Positions 38,912-50,105 are shown, numbered from the stretch's first letter. The stretch is 64,000 nt of DNA from Sphingosinicella sp041916975 (GCF_041916975.1 NZ_JAYRYK010000001.1:4030001-4094000), one strand, 5' to 3'. Program-made: numbers and translations. The notes: generated by a model not told the origin, from the letters alone.

Positions 38912-39472
38912 ATGATGATCGTGCCCGCCAGCGCCCGGTACGGCGCTGCCATTGAAACGCTTCTCGACGACGTTTTCGGCTCCGACCGGCACGGCCGCAC
39001 CGCCTATCGCCTGCGCGACGGCGTGCGCGCGGTGGAGGGTCTCAGCTTTGTGGCGCTGAATGCGGCTGGCGAGCTTGTGGGGTCGATCCAGCTCTGGCCG
39101 ATCGAACTGGCGACGGAGACTGGCGTGCACGCGTTGACGCTGCTCGGGCCGGTCGCGGTGGCGAAGAGCCTGCAGGGCACGGGCATTGGCGCTGCGCTCA
39201 TGGAGACCGCCATCGCGGCAGCGGATGCGATGGGGCGGAGCGCGATCGTGCTGATCGGAGACGCTGAATATTATGGCCGTTTCGGCTTTTCGGCGGAGGC
39301 GACGGGGGACTGGGTGGTGCCGGGTCCGGTGGAGCGGCACCGGCTGCTTGCGCGGGGGGTGGAAGAGAACACGGCGGGCACGCTTCGGCCCGCCAAGGCG
39401 CTCAGCGCCGTTCGCGCCACCACGCCAGCACAAAAAGGCTCGCGGCGAGCAGTAGCGCCAGCGGCGGCATGA
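38912..39472 (+). CDS. GNAT-family N-acetyltransferase (YhbS-like)
   Basis: This protein of about 186 residues has the GNAT core. Beta 4 and the pyrophosphate loop read LTLLGPVAVAKSLQGTGIGAALM, with the Q/RxxGxG/A motif as QGTGIG, followed by LIGDAEYYGRFGF, typical of the YhbS subgroup. The acceptor is unknown. The ATG at 38912 is preferred over a TTG 15 bp upstream. The last 71 bp overlap the 3' end of the VWA-domain gene on the other strand, so the C-terminal residues are also constrained by that gene. Confidence 0.8.
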   Translation: MMIVPASARYGAAIETLLDDVFGSDRHGRTAYRLRDGVRAVEGLSFVALNAAGELVGSIQLWPIELATETGVHALTLLGPVAVAKSLQGTGIGAALMETAIAAADAMGRSAIVLIGDAEYYGRFGFSAEATGDWVVPGPVERHRLLARGVEENTAGTLRPAKALSAVRATTPAQKGSRRAVAPAAA

Positions 39473-41435
39473 TGAGGGGCTTCTCGTCGACCGCGACGAG
39501 TGAGCCGGTGCGGTTCTCGATGAGGCCGAGCCAGCCGGGGCCCGCAGCCGTATCGGTTGGGGCGATGCGGCGAACCTTGGGCACGCCGTCCTGTAGCCAG
39601 TAGCTGCCGCCGCCTGAGGCTTTGACCGGGGTGGCGAGGGGGGCTTCGCGGGGGCGGACTTCGGCGAATTCGGCGCTGTCGCCTGCGAGGACGTAGCGGA
39701 TGCGGTCGCCTGCCGCGACGCGGTAGAGCCCGTCCGCGCCGACCGTGACGCTCGCGCCGGTGACGCCCTCGCCGCGCGGTTCGAGCGGGATGCCGCGATC
39801 GTTGTCGGCGGGATCGGTGAGGATCGCGGCTTCGGGCGGGGTGAGGCCGTGCGCGGTGATGTCGATGCGACGCGCCGTGGCGGAGGCTTCGAGGCGGTTC
39901 TCGTCGAGATCTGGCTCCTGCATCAGCCAGTGCGCGATGCGGCGCAGAAGCTCCGCGTGCGGCCCGGCGCCGTCGACGCCGCGCGACCACCACCAGACAT
40001 TGGTGGAGGCGATGAGACCGACACGCCCGCGCCCGACACGGTCGAGGATGACGAGCGGCTTCTCCCCGGCGCCCGACATCAGCACCTCACCGGAGGTCGG
40101 CGTCATGTCGCTCTGCGAACCCCAGCGGCCCCACGCATCGCCGCCCCAGATCTTCGGAAGCTCGGCGGTGACGGGATGACGGCGGCCCGTGGGGGTGAGC
40201 AGCGGGCGGAAGGGTGTGGCGATGCCTGGCCCGGCGGTACGCGCGGGGAGCACGGGCGCGAGGTCGGTGTTGCCGAGACCGCCTTCGGACGCGAATTCCT
40301 CACCCGTGACGACGAGCAGTCCGCCCCCGTCTTTCACGCGCGCGCCGAGATCCTGGAAATAGATCGGCGAAAGCAGCTCCGAGAGGCTGAAACGGTCGAA
40401 GATGATGAGATCGAAGTCGCCGAGATGCTGCTCGAACAGCTCCTCGACCGGGAAGGGGATCAGCGACATCTCGTCGGGCGGCGTCGTGTCGAAACTGGTC
40501 GGCAGGCGCAGGATCGTGAAGTGCACGAGATCGATGTTGGAATCGCTCTTGAGAATGTCCCGCCATACGCGGCCCCCGGGGTAAGGCACGCCCGAGACGA
40601 GCAGTACACGCAGCCGATCGGTGACGCCGTTCAGCCGCACGAGCGCCCGGTTGTTGACAAGCGTGGCCTCTCCGCCCGCAAGCGGCGCAACCGAAAGCGC
40701 CATCTCGATGGCGCCGCGCCGAGTGACGGGGACGGAGAGTCGCACCGGTTCGCCCGTCGGCACATCGCGTTCGGTGGTGCGGCCACCGGCAATCGACTGC
40801 GTGAGGGTCGCGGTGCTGCGCGGCGCGTTCGGGCCGTCGTCGATGCGGATCACGACCTCGGCGGGCTGGCCGACGACGCTGTAGCTCGGCACGCGCTCGA
40901 CGATGAGGCGGCGGTCGGGCGTTTCGGGATCGCCCGCGATCAGGTGGTGCAGCGGGACACCCGCGGGGAGCAGGCGCGGATCGGGCGCATCCGCCGAAAT
41001 GCCGTCGCTGAGCACGACGACGCCCGCGAGCCGCCCGGCGGGGGCGTCTGACGCGGCGCGCTCTATGGCGGTGGCAAGGCGGGTCGGCTCGCCGGGCGCC
41101 TGCGGCACGGTGACGACGCGCCACTCGACGCCGGGCGACGCGCGGCGCAGCGCGGCGAGAGCATTATCGGCTTCGCGCGTGCGATTTCCGATGCCCATGC
41201 TGGCAGACCGGTCGACGACGGCGACGGCCACATCGGGTCGCACGGCGCGGCGCTCCTGAAGCCACACGGGGCCTGCGAGCAGGAGCATGAGGATCGCGGC
41301 GATGAGCGCGCGCGGCCAGAACAGGCGCGGTGCGCGCCACAGGATGACCACGAGCCCGGCGGCGAACATTATGCCGACAAGCGCGACACCCCACCACGGC
41401 AGCAGCGGCGCAAAGCTGATGGCGCGCTCCGTCAT
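39402..41435 (-). CDS. Membrane protein with VWA-like MIDAS motif
   Basis: This 677-residue protein has two N-terminal transmembrane helices (about 13-31 and 43-58). A von Willebrand A-like segment has a MIDAS motif DxSxS (DRSASMG), and a glutamine-amidotransferase-like periplasmic region has GGGLLVVTGEEFASEGGLGN. It ends in a C-terminal helix (PPLALLLAASLFVLAW). Such proteins accompany MoxR ATPases and are thought to aid membrane-protein or metal-cofactor assembly. It is the last gene of the moxR-DUF58-DUF4159 cluster and overlaps it by 4 bp. Confidence 0.78.
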   Translation of the reverse strand: MTERAISFAPLLPWWGVALVGIMFAAGLVVILWRAPRLFWPRALIAAILMLLLAGPVWLQERRAVRPDVAVAVVDRSASMGIGNRTREADNALAALRRASPGVEWRVVTVPQAPGEPTRLATAIERAASDAPAGRLAGVVVLSDGISADAPDPRLLPAGVPLHHLIAGDPETPDRRLIVERVPSYSVVGQPAEVVIRIDDGPNAPRSTATLTQSIAGGRTTERDVPTGEPVRLSVPVTRRGAIEMALSVAPLAGGEATLVNNRALVRLNGVTDRLRVLLVSGVPYPGGRVWRDILKSDSNIDLVHFTILRLPTSFDTTPPDEMSLIPFPVEELFEQHLGDFDLIIFDRFSLSELLSPIYFQDLGARVKDGGGLLVVTGEEFASEGGLGNTDLAPVLPARTAGPGIATPFRPLLTPTGRRHPVTAELPKIWGGDAWGRWGSQSDMTPTSGEVLMSGAGEKPLVILDRVGRGRVGLIASTNVWWWSRGVDGAGPHAELLRRIAHWLMQEPDLDENRLEASATARRIDITAHGLTPPEAAILTDPADNDRGIPLEPRGEGVTGASVTVGADGLYRVAAGDRIRYVLAGDSAEFAEVRPREAPLATPVKASGGGSYWLQDGVPKVRRIAPTDTAAGPGWLGLIENRTGSLVAVDEKPLIMPPLALLLAASLFVLAWWRERR

Positions 41436-43960
41436 CGCGGCTTTTCACCCATGCGTTCAAGCAGCGCGCGCGTGTGGACCTGATCGGCCTTGTAGGTGCC
41501 GGTGAGCGCATAGATGACGAGATTGACGCCGAAGCGCAGCGCCTGCTCGCGCTGCGACGGGCTGACCGCGCGGTCGCCCGACCAGAGCGAGGCCCAGCCT
41601 CCCCCACCGATGACGACGCCGGACACGCGGCCATCTCCGCCGTCGGTGCCCGCTTCGGTCCAGACGGCGCCGCCCGCGTAGGTGTGGAGCAAATAGAAGC
41701 TGCGCGAGAGCACGTGCTCGCTGCCGACCTCGCTGAGCGCGGGCAGGCCGAGCGGTTCGAGCAGATCGCGTGCGCCGCTGCCCGCGCCGAGCGGACGCCC
41801 GAAATCGAAGAGCACGAGGCCGCCGGCGGCGATGTAGGCGCGCAGGCGCAGCGCGGTTGCGGGAGACATGGAGCGTACCTGTCCGGCGGGCCAATACAGC
41901 ACAGGATAGGCGCCGAGCGGATCGCGCGCGGGATCGACGGCGGCAGGTTTGGCGGGCGAGACGGAGGTGCGGCGTGTGAGCGTTTGCCCGAGCGTTTCGA
42001 GGCCGCGCGCGACGCCTGCGTCTGCGGCGGCGCTGCCGGTGCGCACATAGGCGAGCTGGAGATCGGCGGCCTCGGCGGGCCTTGGCGTCAGCACGAAGAG
42101 CAGCGCGGCCGCGACCGGCGCAAGCGCGCCGCGCAGGCGAAGCGCGACGAGGATGTCGACAAGCGCGAGCAGCACGGCGGCGAGAATCAGCCATGCGCCG
42201 ATATCGACCGGCGGCGCGGCTTCGGCGGCGGGGCGAAGGCCCTGTGTGCCGATGGGCGCGAAGCGGAAAGCGGGGCCGAGCGCGCCCGCGAGGTTGATGA
42301 CCCGGCGTGCGTCACCGCTGCGATAGAGACCGGGCGGCGAGGCCGCGCTTGCCACGGCGGCGTCAAAAGCGGCGGCGGGAATCGTGACGGGCTGCGCCGG
42401 TTCCTGCCATTCGCCGCGCGCGCCGAGCATCCGTTCGAGCACCCACGGCTTCGCGCCCGCGATGTCGATCGAGGCCGGGTTTGTGCCGAGCGGCAGCAGG
42501 CGGCGCAACATCGCTTCGAAGAGGCCGCTCAGGGGGAGCGTGGACCACGAGGGATCGGCGGCGGTGTGGACGAGGATGAGGAGCCCCGCGCCGCGCCGCG
42601 CTGCGCTCACCATCGGCGTGCCATCGGCAAGCCATGCCCAGCGCATCGCGTCAGCATCCGACGCGGCGAGAAGCTGGCGGGAGATGCGGGCTTCTTCGGG
42701 CACCGGCAGGCCCGCGAGCGGCCCGGCGGCTTCGAAGCCGCCGATCGCCTGTGGCTGCTGCCACGAGAGCACGCCTCCAAGCGCGCGTGCGCCCGCGCGC
42801 AAGGGTACGGGCGAGAGCGCGCTGCCGTTTTCGGCGATGCGCGGCCCGGCAAAGAGGATGACGACGGCGCCTTTTTCAACGCGTTCCAGCAGCGGTTTCG
42901 CCTGCGCGGGCTCGGCGGCGACGTCGGTGAGCACGAACAGCGTCGCCGGGTCTTCGGCGGCGGTGGCGAGCGTGGCGGTTTTGATTTCGGCGTGCGGTTC
43001 GAGCGCACGGCGCACGTAGTATCCACCCGATTCGAGCGGCGGGGCGTTCGACGGGCCGTCGATGACGACGACGCGCGGACGCGCCGCGCTGCCGTCCGCA
43101 AGGTAGATCGCCTGCGCGCTACCGCCGACGGTGAGGCGGCTCACGTCCGCGCGCTCGGCGGCGTCGAGACGAACGCGGAAGGTCGCGACGTCGCCTTCGA
43201 ACGGGAGCGGCTCGCTGGAGAGCGTCTGGCCGCGTCGGCTGCGGAAGGCGAGCGCGGCTGAGGGGAGGCCGGAGGGGGCGATCACCTGTCCGCTCCAGCC
43301 GTCGTTGGTGCGTCCGGCGATGCGGATGGCGGGTTCGGCGGGCGGCACCGCAAGAAGTTCGCCCCCTGCCAGTGCACGGCGGAGCACGGGGGCGCCCGCA
43401 TCCTCCACGCCGTCCGACACCCAGAGGAACGCGGCGTCCTCCGGCAGCGCGGCGGCCCGGCGCGCGCGGTCCCCCGACCACGGCAGCGGCGAGAGCGCGG
43501 CGAGCTGGGCCTTTGCCGTCGGCGCGTCGACCCAGTGCGCGGTGGGTGCCGGACCATCGAAGGCGGTGGGGAGGATCGTGAAGCGCGTCGTTGCCGGAAG
43601 CGTATCGATGCGCTCGGCGGCGGCGGTGACGAGCCGGTCCCACTGCGAGGCGGCAGACCAGCCGTTGTCGACCACGATGGCGAGGCGGGCGGGCGGCGCT
43701 GTCGCGGGTGTCGGCTTCCAGACCGGCCCGGCAAGGCCGACGAGGAGCAGCGCGACGATGCCGATCCGCAGCAGCACCAGCCACCACGGCGGCGTCGCGG
43801 CGGGCGGCGGCGGGATCTCGGCGTCTCCGAGCAGCACGATCGAGGGCAGGCGCACGCGGCGCACGGCGGGCGGCAGGCGGCGCAGCAGGAACCAGAGGAA
43901 CGGCAGCGCAAGCCCGGCGGCGAGCAGCCATGGCACGGCGAAGCTGAACGCGCCCCCCAT
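41432..43960 (-). CDS. BatA-like/DUF4159 membrane protein
   Basis: This 842-residue protein opens with a BatA-type aerotolerance segment (MGGAFSFAVPWLLAAGLALP and a second helix WLVLLRIGIVALLLVGLAG). It contains a VWA-like region starting RLAIVVDNGWSA, where the MIDAS DxSxS is degenerate, and a C-terminal DUF4159 domain (VLYWPAGQV, LRLRAYIAAGGLVLFDFG, GPLGLPALSEVGSEHVLSRS-like pattern). Helices at about 635-655 and 660-680 flank the last domain. The start at 43960 abuts the DUF58 stop (TGATG). Confidence 0.82.
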   Translation of the reverse strand: MGGAFSFAVPWLLAAGLALPFLWFLLRRLPPAVRRVRLPSIVLLGDAEIPPPPAATPPWWLVLLRIGIVALLLVGLAGPVWKPTPATAPPARLAIVVDNGWSAASQWDRLVTAAAERIDTLPATTRFTILPTAFDGPAPTAHWVDAPTAKAQLAALSPLPWSGDRARRAAALPEDAAFLWVSDGVEDAGAPVLRRALAGGELLAVPPAEPAIRIAGRTNDGWSGQVIAPSGLPSAALAFRSRRGQTLSSEPLPFEGDVATFRVRLDAAERADVSRLTVGGSAQAIYLADGSAARPRVVVIDGPSNAPPLESGGYYVRRALEPHAEIKTATLATAAEDPATLFVLTDVAAEPAQAKPLLERVEKGAVVILFAGPRIAENGSALSPVPLRAGARALGGVLSWQQPQAIGGFEAAGPLAGLPVPEEARISRQLLAASDADAMRWAWLADGTPMVSAARRGAGLLILVHTAADPSWSTLPLSGLFEAMLRRLLPLGTNPASIDIAGAKPWVLERMLGARGEWQEPAQPVTIPAAAFDAAVASAASPPGLYRSGDARRVINLAGALGPAFRFAPIGTQGLRPAAEAAPPVDIGAWLILAAVLLALVDILVALRLRGALAPVAAALLFVLTPRPAEAADLQLAYVRTGSAAADAGVARGLETLGQTLTRRTSVSPAKPAAVDPARDPLGAYPVLYWPAGQVRSMSPATALRLRAYIAAGGLVLFDFGRPLGAGSGARDLLEPLGLPALSEVGSEHVLSRSFYLLHTYAGGAVWTEAGTDGGDGRVSGVVIGGGGWASLWSGDRAVSPSQREQALRFGVNLVIYALTGTYKADQVHTRALLERMGEKPR

Positions 43961-44783
43961 CAGGCGCCCTCGCGCAGCCAGCTTGCGATGCGCGCGGCGT
44001 GCGCGGCGGCATCGTCGGTTGTTACCGCTTCGACGAGCAGCCAGCCGGGCCGCTCGCAGGCGGCGGCGATGCGGGCGCGGTGCGCGGTCCACGCGGTGGC
44101 GTAGGTCTCGGCGAGCGCCTCGGCGCGGCCCGCCTCGAACGGGCGGTCTCCGGGTTCGACCGCATCGAAATGCACGCGGCCCGCGAAGGGGAAAGCGATC
44201 TCGGCGGGATCGGCGACGGCGATGACGACGCCCTGCGCGCCTGCTGCCGCTGCGGCGGCAATCCAGTCGAGCGTGCCGGGGCTGAGGAAATCTCCGGCGG
44301 CGAGCACGATGTCGGCGGGGCCCGGGTTCGTGAGCAGGGGGGCGTCGCTGTGGCCGTGCGGCGCAAGAAGGGCGTCGCCGCGCAGGGGGCGCGGGTCGGG
44401 CGGGGCGCAGCACGTCTCGCCCGCCTCGTACGCGGCGAGGCCGAGCGCGGCGACGAGCGTATCCGCGAGCGTTTTCTTGCGCGGGAGAGCGTCATCGGAG
44501 GCATAGTCCATCGAGGCGCTCGCGTCGGACCAGAGCCACAGGCGCACGGGGTCTTCACGCTCGCGTTCGCGCACGTAGAGCGCGTCGCTGCGGCCCGATC
44601 GGCGCCAATCCACCTTGTCCGCCGCCTCGCCGGGGGTCAGCATCCGGTATTGCCAGAATTCCGAGCCCGGGCCGGCGGCACGGCGGGGGTGTGCGCCCGC
44701 CTGTCGCGCCGCGCGGGCGCGGGCGCGCGTGAGGCGCAGCGGGCCGAGCATGGCCGCGATGCGTTCGGCGTCGAGGAGCCCGC

Positions 44784-44787
<4 letters not shown>
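43960..44787 (-). CDS. DUF58 domain-containing protein
   Basis: This 275-residue cytoplasmic protein has the DUF58 signature GSEFWQYRMLTPGEAADKVD-WRRSGRSDALYVRERERED, followed by a VWA-like fold with the DxSxS segment DASASMDYA. MoxR-associated DUF58 proteins are thought to bind client proteins for the MoxR AAA ATPase. The GTG start at 44787 overlaps the moxR stop by 4 bp; a longer ORF reads back through moxR. It is tightly coupled to both neighbours. Confidence 0.85.
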
Positions 44788-45776
<989 letters not shown>

Positions 45777-45841
45777 GGCACTCTAATACGTCGGGTGATC
45801 AGGGTTACAATCATCGCCGCGCGCGATAAGGGTGGCAAGCC

Positions 45842-46396
45842 ATGATCGACACACGTGCCACCCTCGACCTTCCGGCGTCGCTTGCTGAAATCGCGCAGGC
45901 CGTCGCCGCGCAGAGGCTGCCGCCGGTCGAAAGCTGGCATCCGGAGCGCACCGGAGACAGCGAAATGCGGATCGCGCGGGACGGGACGTGGTTTCATCAG
46001 GATGCGCCGATCCCGCGGCCCGAGATGGTGCGGCTGTTCTCCACGATCCTGCGCCGCGAGGCGGATGGGCGGCATGTGCTGGTGACGCCTGCAGAGAAGC
46101 TCGACATCGCGGTTGAGGACGCGGCGTTCATCGCCGTCGCGGTGCGGAGCGAGGGGGAGGGGGACGGGCGGCGTCTCGGCTTCACGCTGGGCACCGGCGA
46201 TCCGGTGATCGCCGGGCCGGAGAACGCAATTTCGCTGCGGTATGGTGCGCCGTACCTCCATGTGCGCGGTGGGCTGGAGGCGCGGATCGCGCGGCCCGTT
46301 TATTATGAACTCGCCGAGATCGCCATCGCCGAGGGCGGCGATCCGCCCGGCGTGTGGAGCGAAGGCGCATACTTCCCGCTGATGGACGCCGCATGA
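45842..46396 (+). CDS. DUF1285 domain-containing protein
   Basis: This 184-residue protein matches DUF1285: PPVESWHPERTGDSEMRIARDGTWFHQDAPIPRPEM in pieces near the start, LVTPAEKLDIAVEDAAFIA, and PVYYELAEIAI-ending. The family is conserved in Alphaproteobacteria and others but has no known activity. It overlaps the nudix gene by 4 bp (ATGA) and heads a DUF1285-nudix-cca unit. Confidence 0.85.
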   Translation: MIDTRATLDLPASLAEIAQAVAAQRLPPVESWHPERTGDSEMRIARDGTWFHQDAPIPRPEMVRLFSTILRREADGRHVLVTPAEKLDIAVEDAAFIAVAVRSEGEGDGRRLGFTLGTGDPVIAGPENAISLRYGAPYLHVRGGLEARIARPVYYELAEIAIAEGGDPPGVWSEGAYFPLMDAA

Positions 46397-46995
46397 GCCC
46401 CGATCTCGACTGGATTCGCGCGCGCCTGCGCCACTATGAACGCATCCCCGGCCATCTGCCGCAGTTCGGCGACGACATCGACAATTTCGATACCGAGCTC
46501 CTCGGCGCGCTTACGCCTGCGGCGGTGCTCGTGCCGGTGATCGCGCGGCGCGAACCGACGCTGCTGTTCACCAAGCGCAATGCGAACATGCGTCGTCATG
46601 CGGGACAGGTGGCATTTCCGGGCGGGCGGCTCGACCCCGGTGAGGACGCGGTGCGCGCGGCGCTGCGCGAGGCGGAGGAGGAGACGGCGCTGTCGCCGAC
46701 CCACGTGGAAGTGATCGCCCCAATCGATGACTATGCGACGGGCACGGGGTTTCGCGTGACGCCCGTGGTGGGAATCATCCCCCCGGATCTTGCGCTGATG
46801 CCGCACGAGGCGGAGGTCGAGAGCCTGTTCGAGGTGCCGCTCGATTATGTGCTCGATGCTTCGAAGCACGAGCGGCGGACGGGCGAATGGAAGGGGCGTG
46901 AACGCACCTTCTACGTGATCCCGTGGCGCGATGGTGACATCTGGGGCGCGACGGCGGGGATGGTCGTGAACCTCGCGCGGATCCTGACGCAATGA
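46393..46995 (+). CDS. CoA pyrophosphatase-like nudix hydrolase
   Basis: This 200-residue protein has the NuCoA motif (LLFTKRNANMRRHAGQVAFP) directly before the nudix box, GRLDPGEDAVRAALREAEEE. The final glycine of the box is replaced by alanine (EETAL), which is tolerated in some members. The likely role is hydrolysis of CoA derivatives to phosphopantetheine and ADP. The ATG at 46393 overlaps the DUF1285 stop, and the gene overlaps cca by 4 bp. It sits in a compact unit of three overlapping genes. Confidence 0.88.
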   Translation: MSPDLDWIRARLRHYERIPGHLPQFGDDIDNFDTELLGALTPAAVLVPVIARREPTLLFTKRNANMRRHAGQVAFPGGRLDPGEDAVRAALREAEEETALSPTHVEVIAPIDDYATGTGFRVTPVVGIIPPDLALMPHEAEVESLFEVPLDYVLDASKHERRTGEWKGRERTFYVIPWRDGDIWGATAGMVVNLARILTQ

Positions 46996-48182
46996 GGCTT
47001 CCTCGGCAGGCATGGGCAGAGACGCCGGGCGGCAGCGCCGTACTGAGCGCGCTCGATGCGGGGAACGGTACGACACGGCTGGTCGGCGGCGCGGTGCGCG
47101 ATGCGCTGCTTGTGCTGCCGGTGACGGATGTCGACCTTGCGACGGCGCTTTCTCCCCAAGAGGTAACGAAGCGACTGGAAGCAGCGGGGGTGCAGGTGGT
47201 GCCGACGGGGATCGCGCACGGCACGGTGACGGCGGTGACGCCGGACCTCATCATGGAGGTGACGACGCTGCGCCGTGACGTTTCCACGGACGGGCGGCGC
47301 GCGACGGTGGCCTATACGGACGACTGGCGCGAAGACGCCGCGCGGCGCGATTTCACGATCAATGCGCTCTATGCGCGGCTTCCGGGCGGCGAGATCGACG
47401 ATTGGTTCGGCGGGCTCGCCGATCTCGATGCGGGGCGCGTGCGCTTCATTGGAGAGCCGCTGCAGCGCATTGCCGAGGATCATCTGCGTATCCTGCGCTT
47501 TTTTCGCTTCCACAGCCGCTTCGGGCGCGGTGAACCGGACGCGGAGGGGCTTGCGGCGTGTGCGGCGCGCGCCAACGATCTGATGGCGCTGTCGCGCGAG
47601 CGCATCCGCGACGAGCTGTTCCGCATCCTCGTGCTGCCACGCGTGGCGGAGACGATCGGGCTGATGGTGACGCTCGGCATTCTGAAGCCGGTGCTGCCGG
47701 AAATCGTGGCGGAGCGGGTTCCGAACCTCGCGGCGCTCACGGCGCGCGAGGCGGCGTGGGGTGCCGATCCCGATCCGGTTCGGCGCTTCGCCGCGCTGCT
47801 GCCGCAGCGCGCGGGGCTGGGCACGGCGTTCGGCGCGCGGCTGCGGCTGTCGCGGCGCGATACGGCGCGGCTCGATGCGCTTGGCCTCCCCGACCCGGCG
47901 CTGCCCGATGATCCTTGCACAGCCGCCTATTTCAGCAGCGCGGAAACGGCGCGGGACCGGCTGCTGCTGCTGGGGGATGAAGGCCATGCGGCATGGACGG
48001 CGCTGGAAGGCTGGGAGCGTCCCGCAATGCCGGTGAGCGGCAAGGATATCATCGCGCGCGGTGTTGCGCCCGGCCCGGAGGTGAGCCGCCGCCTGCAACG
48101 CTTCGAACGCGACTGGGTGGCGTCAGGATGTCCGCGCGACGCTGTGCACGTCGGTGCGCTGCTCGACGCGGCGCTTGCGTGA
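46992..48182 (+). CDS. cca: tRNA CCA nucleotidyltransferase
   Basis: This 396-residue class II CCA-adding enzyme has the catalytic pattern RLVGGAVRDALL, then the metal Asp pair DVDLAT, RRDFTINAL, and the template motif EDHLRILRFFRFHSRF. It adds or repairs CCA at tRNA 3' ends. A C-terminal helical body follows. It overlaps the nudix gene by 4 bp at the 5' end and the PAS-GGDEF-EAL gene tail to tail by 60 bp, so the C-terminal residues of both are locked together. Confidence 0.95.
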   Translation: MRLPRQAWAETPGGSAVLSALDAGNGTTRLVGGAVRDALLVLPVTDVDLATALSPQEVTKRLEAAGVQVVPTGIAHGTVTAVTPDLIMEVTTLRRDVSTDGRRATVAYTDDWREDAARRDFTINALYARLPGGEIDDWFGGLADLDAGRVRFIGEPLQRIAEDHLRILRFFRFHSRFGRGEPDAEGLAACAARANDLMALSRERIRDELFRILVLPRVAETIGLMVTLGILKPVLPEIVAERVPNLAALTAREAAWGADPDPVRRFAALLPQRAGLGTAFGARLRLSRRDTARLDALGLPDPALPDDPCTAAYFSSAETARDRLLLLGDEGHAAWTALEGWERPAMPVSGKDIIARGVAPGPEVSRRLQRFERDWVASGCPRDAVHVGALLDAALA

Positions 48183-49952
48183 AGGGCAGCAGGCACCCTT
48201 GTCGATGAACCGCTCGGCTTCATGGGCCGCCATCGGCCGCGCGAAGAAATAGCCCTGCGCAGTGTCGCAGCCGAGTGCGCGCAGGCGCTCGGCCTGGCTC
48301 TCTTCCTCGACACCTTCCGCGACGGTCGTCATGCCGAGATTGCGCGCGAGCGCGATGATCGTGGTGACGATCTTGTGGCTGTCGTCCGACTTCATCATGC
48401 CGCCGACGAACGACTGATCGATCTTGAGCACGTCGATGGGCAGCTGCTGAAGATAGCTGAGCGATGAGTAGCCGGTGCCGAAGTCGTCCATCGCGATGCT
48501 GAGATCGAGCTGTTTCAGCTTGGTGAAGATCTGCCGCGCCAGCTCCGGATTCTCGACGATGGCGCTTTCGGTAAGCTCGACCTTGAGCGCGCTGCCCGGG
48601 ATACCGGACGCGCCGAGCGCAGCCTCGACCGCGCCGACGATATCGTCCTGCGCCAGCTGCAGGCCCGAGACGTTGACGCCGACCGTGAGATCCGCGGCGC
48701 CGGGACAGCGCCTGCGCCAATCGGCAACCTGATTGCAGGCGGTTTCGATCGCCCAGCGGCCGAGCGGGACGATGAGCCCCGAATCCTCGGCGATGGGGAT
48801 GAAATCGGACGGCGAAATGATGCCGCGCTCGGGATGATTCCAGCGGGCGAGTGCTTCGAAGCCGACAAGGCGGCCTTCGGCGAGGTTCACGTAAGGCTGG
48901 AACGCGAGTTCGAGTTCCTGGCGCTCGATCGCCTTCCGAAGATCCGCTTCCATGCGGAACATGTCGCGCGCGACGCTGTGCGCGCTCGACTGGTAGATGG
49001 CGATGCCGCCGCGTCCGCGCGACTTCGCGGTGTGCAGCGCGAAATCGGCGTCACGGATCAGGTCTTCGGAATAGCGGCGTGACGAGAAGGTGGTGGCGAT
49101 GCCGATGCTTGCCGAGACGAAACACTCGCCGCCGGTGATGACGAACGGCGACTTGAGCGTGCTCTGAATGCGCTCGACGACGCGGATCGTGTCTTCGGGC
49201 GCATCGATGTTCTTCACCAGCACCGCGAACTCGTCGCCCGAGAGGCGCGCGAGGCAATCGTTGGCGCGGATGCAGGGCAGCAGGCGGCGCGCCATCGCCG
49301 CGAGCAGCTCGTCGCCCACGATGTGGCCGAGGTTTTCGTTCACGCGCTTGAAGCGATCGATATTGATGACCGCGACCGCGAGGTGCGACTTCATGCGGCT
49401 TTCGAGCGCTTCTTCGAGCTGTTCGATGAACAGCACGCGGTTGGGAAGGCCGGTGAGCGCATCGTTCAGCATGGTCTGCTTGAGGTTGCGTTCGGCCTGA
49501 ATCTCGGGCGTGCGGTCGCGCACGGCGATGACCGCGCGGGCCGGAGCGTCGCCCGACGGCGCCAGCGGCGAGATGTGCGCGGAAAGATGGCGCTGGCGGG
49601 GGCTTTCCGAAACCGTCCAGTCGATCTCGCGCTTGGCGCCGCGCGGGTCTTGCAGCAGCGATTCCACCGCGACGCCGATGCGCGGGTTTTCGTTGAGGAG
49701 GCGGATGCGCGGCAGGCTGAGCCCGATAAGCTGATTGTGCGGATAGCGCGCCCAGCTTTCGAAAGTGGCATTGGAGGACAGGCACACGGGAAGGCCATCG
49801 GGGCCGGCCTGGAAGATCAGGACGCCAACGGGGAGTGTGTCGATGACACCCTGAAGCATCGCTTCGGCAGCGGCTGCGGCGGCGGGTTCAGCCCCGCCGA
49901 TGCGGACTGCTGTCGAACCTGCCGCTTCGATCGCGCGTTTCGACTGCATCAT
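48123..49952 (-). CDS. PAS-GGDEF-EAL c-di-GMP signalling protein
   Basis: This protein of about 609 residues has a PAS domain (about 36-150), a GGDEF domain with the signature loop SGDEF, and an EAL phosphodiesterase domain. The EAL catalytic set appears complete: EALARW, ELTES, DDFGTGYSSL, KIDQSFV and AEGVEEE. The diguanylate cyclase activity is doubtful because of SGDEF. No transmembrane segments are seen, so it is cytoplasmic. The start is ambiguous among GTG 49961 and the ATGs at 49952/49949. It is preceded by hairpin repeats at 50106-50203. Confidence 0.92.
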   Translation of the reverse strand: MMQSKRAIEAAGSTAVRIGGAEPAAAAAAEAMLQGVIDTLPVGVLIFQAGPDGLPVCLSSNATFESWARYPHNQLIGLSLPRIRLLNENPRIGVAVESLLQDPRGAKREIDWTVSESPRQRHLSAHISPLAPSGDAPARAVIAVRDRTPEIQAERNLKQTMLNDALTGLPNRVLFIEQLEEALESRMKSHLAVAVINIDRFKRVNENLGHIVGDELLAAMARRLLPCIRANDCLARLSGDEFAVLVKNIDAPEDTIRVVERIQSTLKSPFVITGGECFVSASIGIATTFSSRRYSEDLIRDADFALHTAKSRGRGGIAIYQSSAHSVARDMFRMEADLRKAIERQELELAFQPYVNLAEGRLVGFEALARWNHPERGIISPSDFIPIAEDSGLIVPLGRWAIETACNQVADWRRRCPGAADLTVGVNVSGLQLAQDDIVGAVEAALGASGIPGSALKVELTESAIVENPELARQIFTKLKQLDLSIAMDDFGTGYSSLSYLQQLPIDVLKIDQSFVGGMMKSDDSHKIVTTIIALARNLGMTTVAEGVEEESQAERLRALGCDTAQGYFFARPMAAHEAERFIDKGACCPSRKRRVEQRTDVHSVARTS

Positions 49953-50105
49953 TCCCTTCACTTGCGACTCGGCCGGCTGGTTTCCCGGCCTCAGATCACG
50001 CGAAGGCCGGCACCGGTTTTGAAGGGAATGGCACGCACGAAATTAAGGAGCCGTAAAGCGCAGTTATGCTTTCGAAATAAAGTTAACTTTCGAAGCGGAA
50101 GTATT
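49953..50105. other. Upstream region of the PAS-GGDEF-EAL gene, no gene seen
   Basis: This spacer is moderately AT-rich in its right half (about 50040-50105). It presumably contains the gene's promoter and part of a repetitive intergenic block. No ORF with protein-like composition was found. The adjacent hairpins are listed separately. Confidence 0.4.
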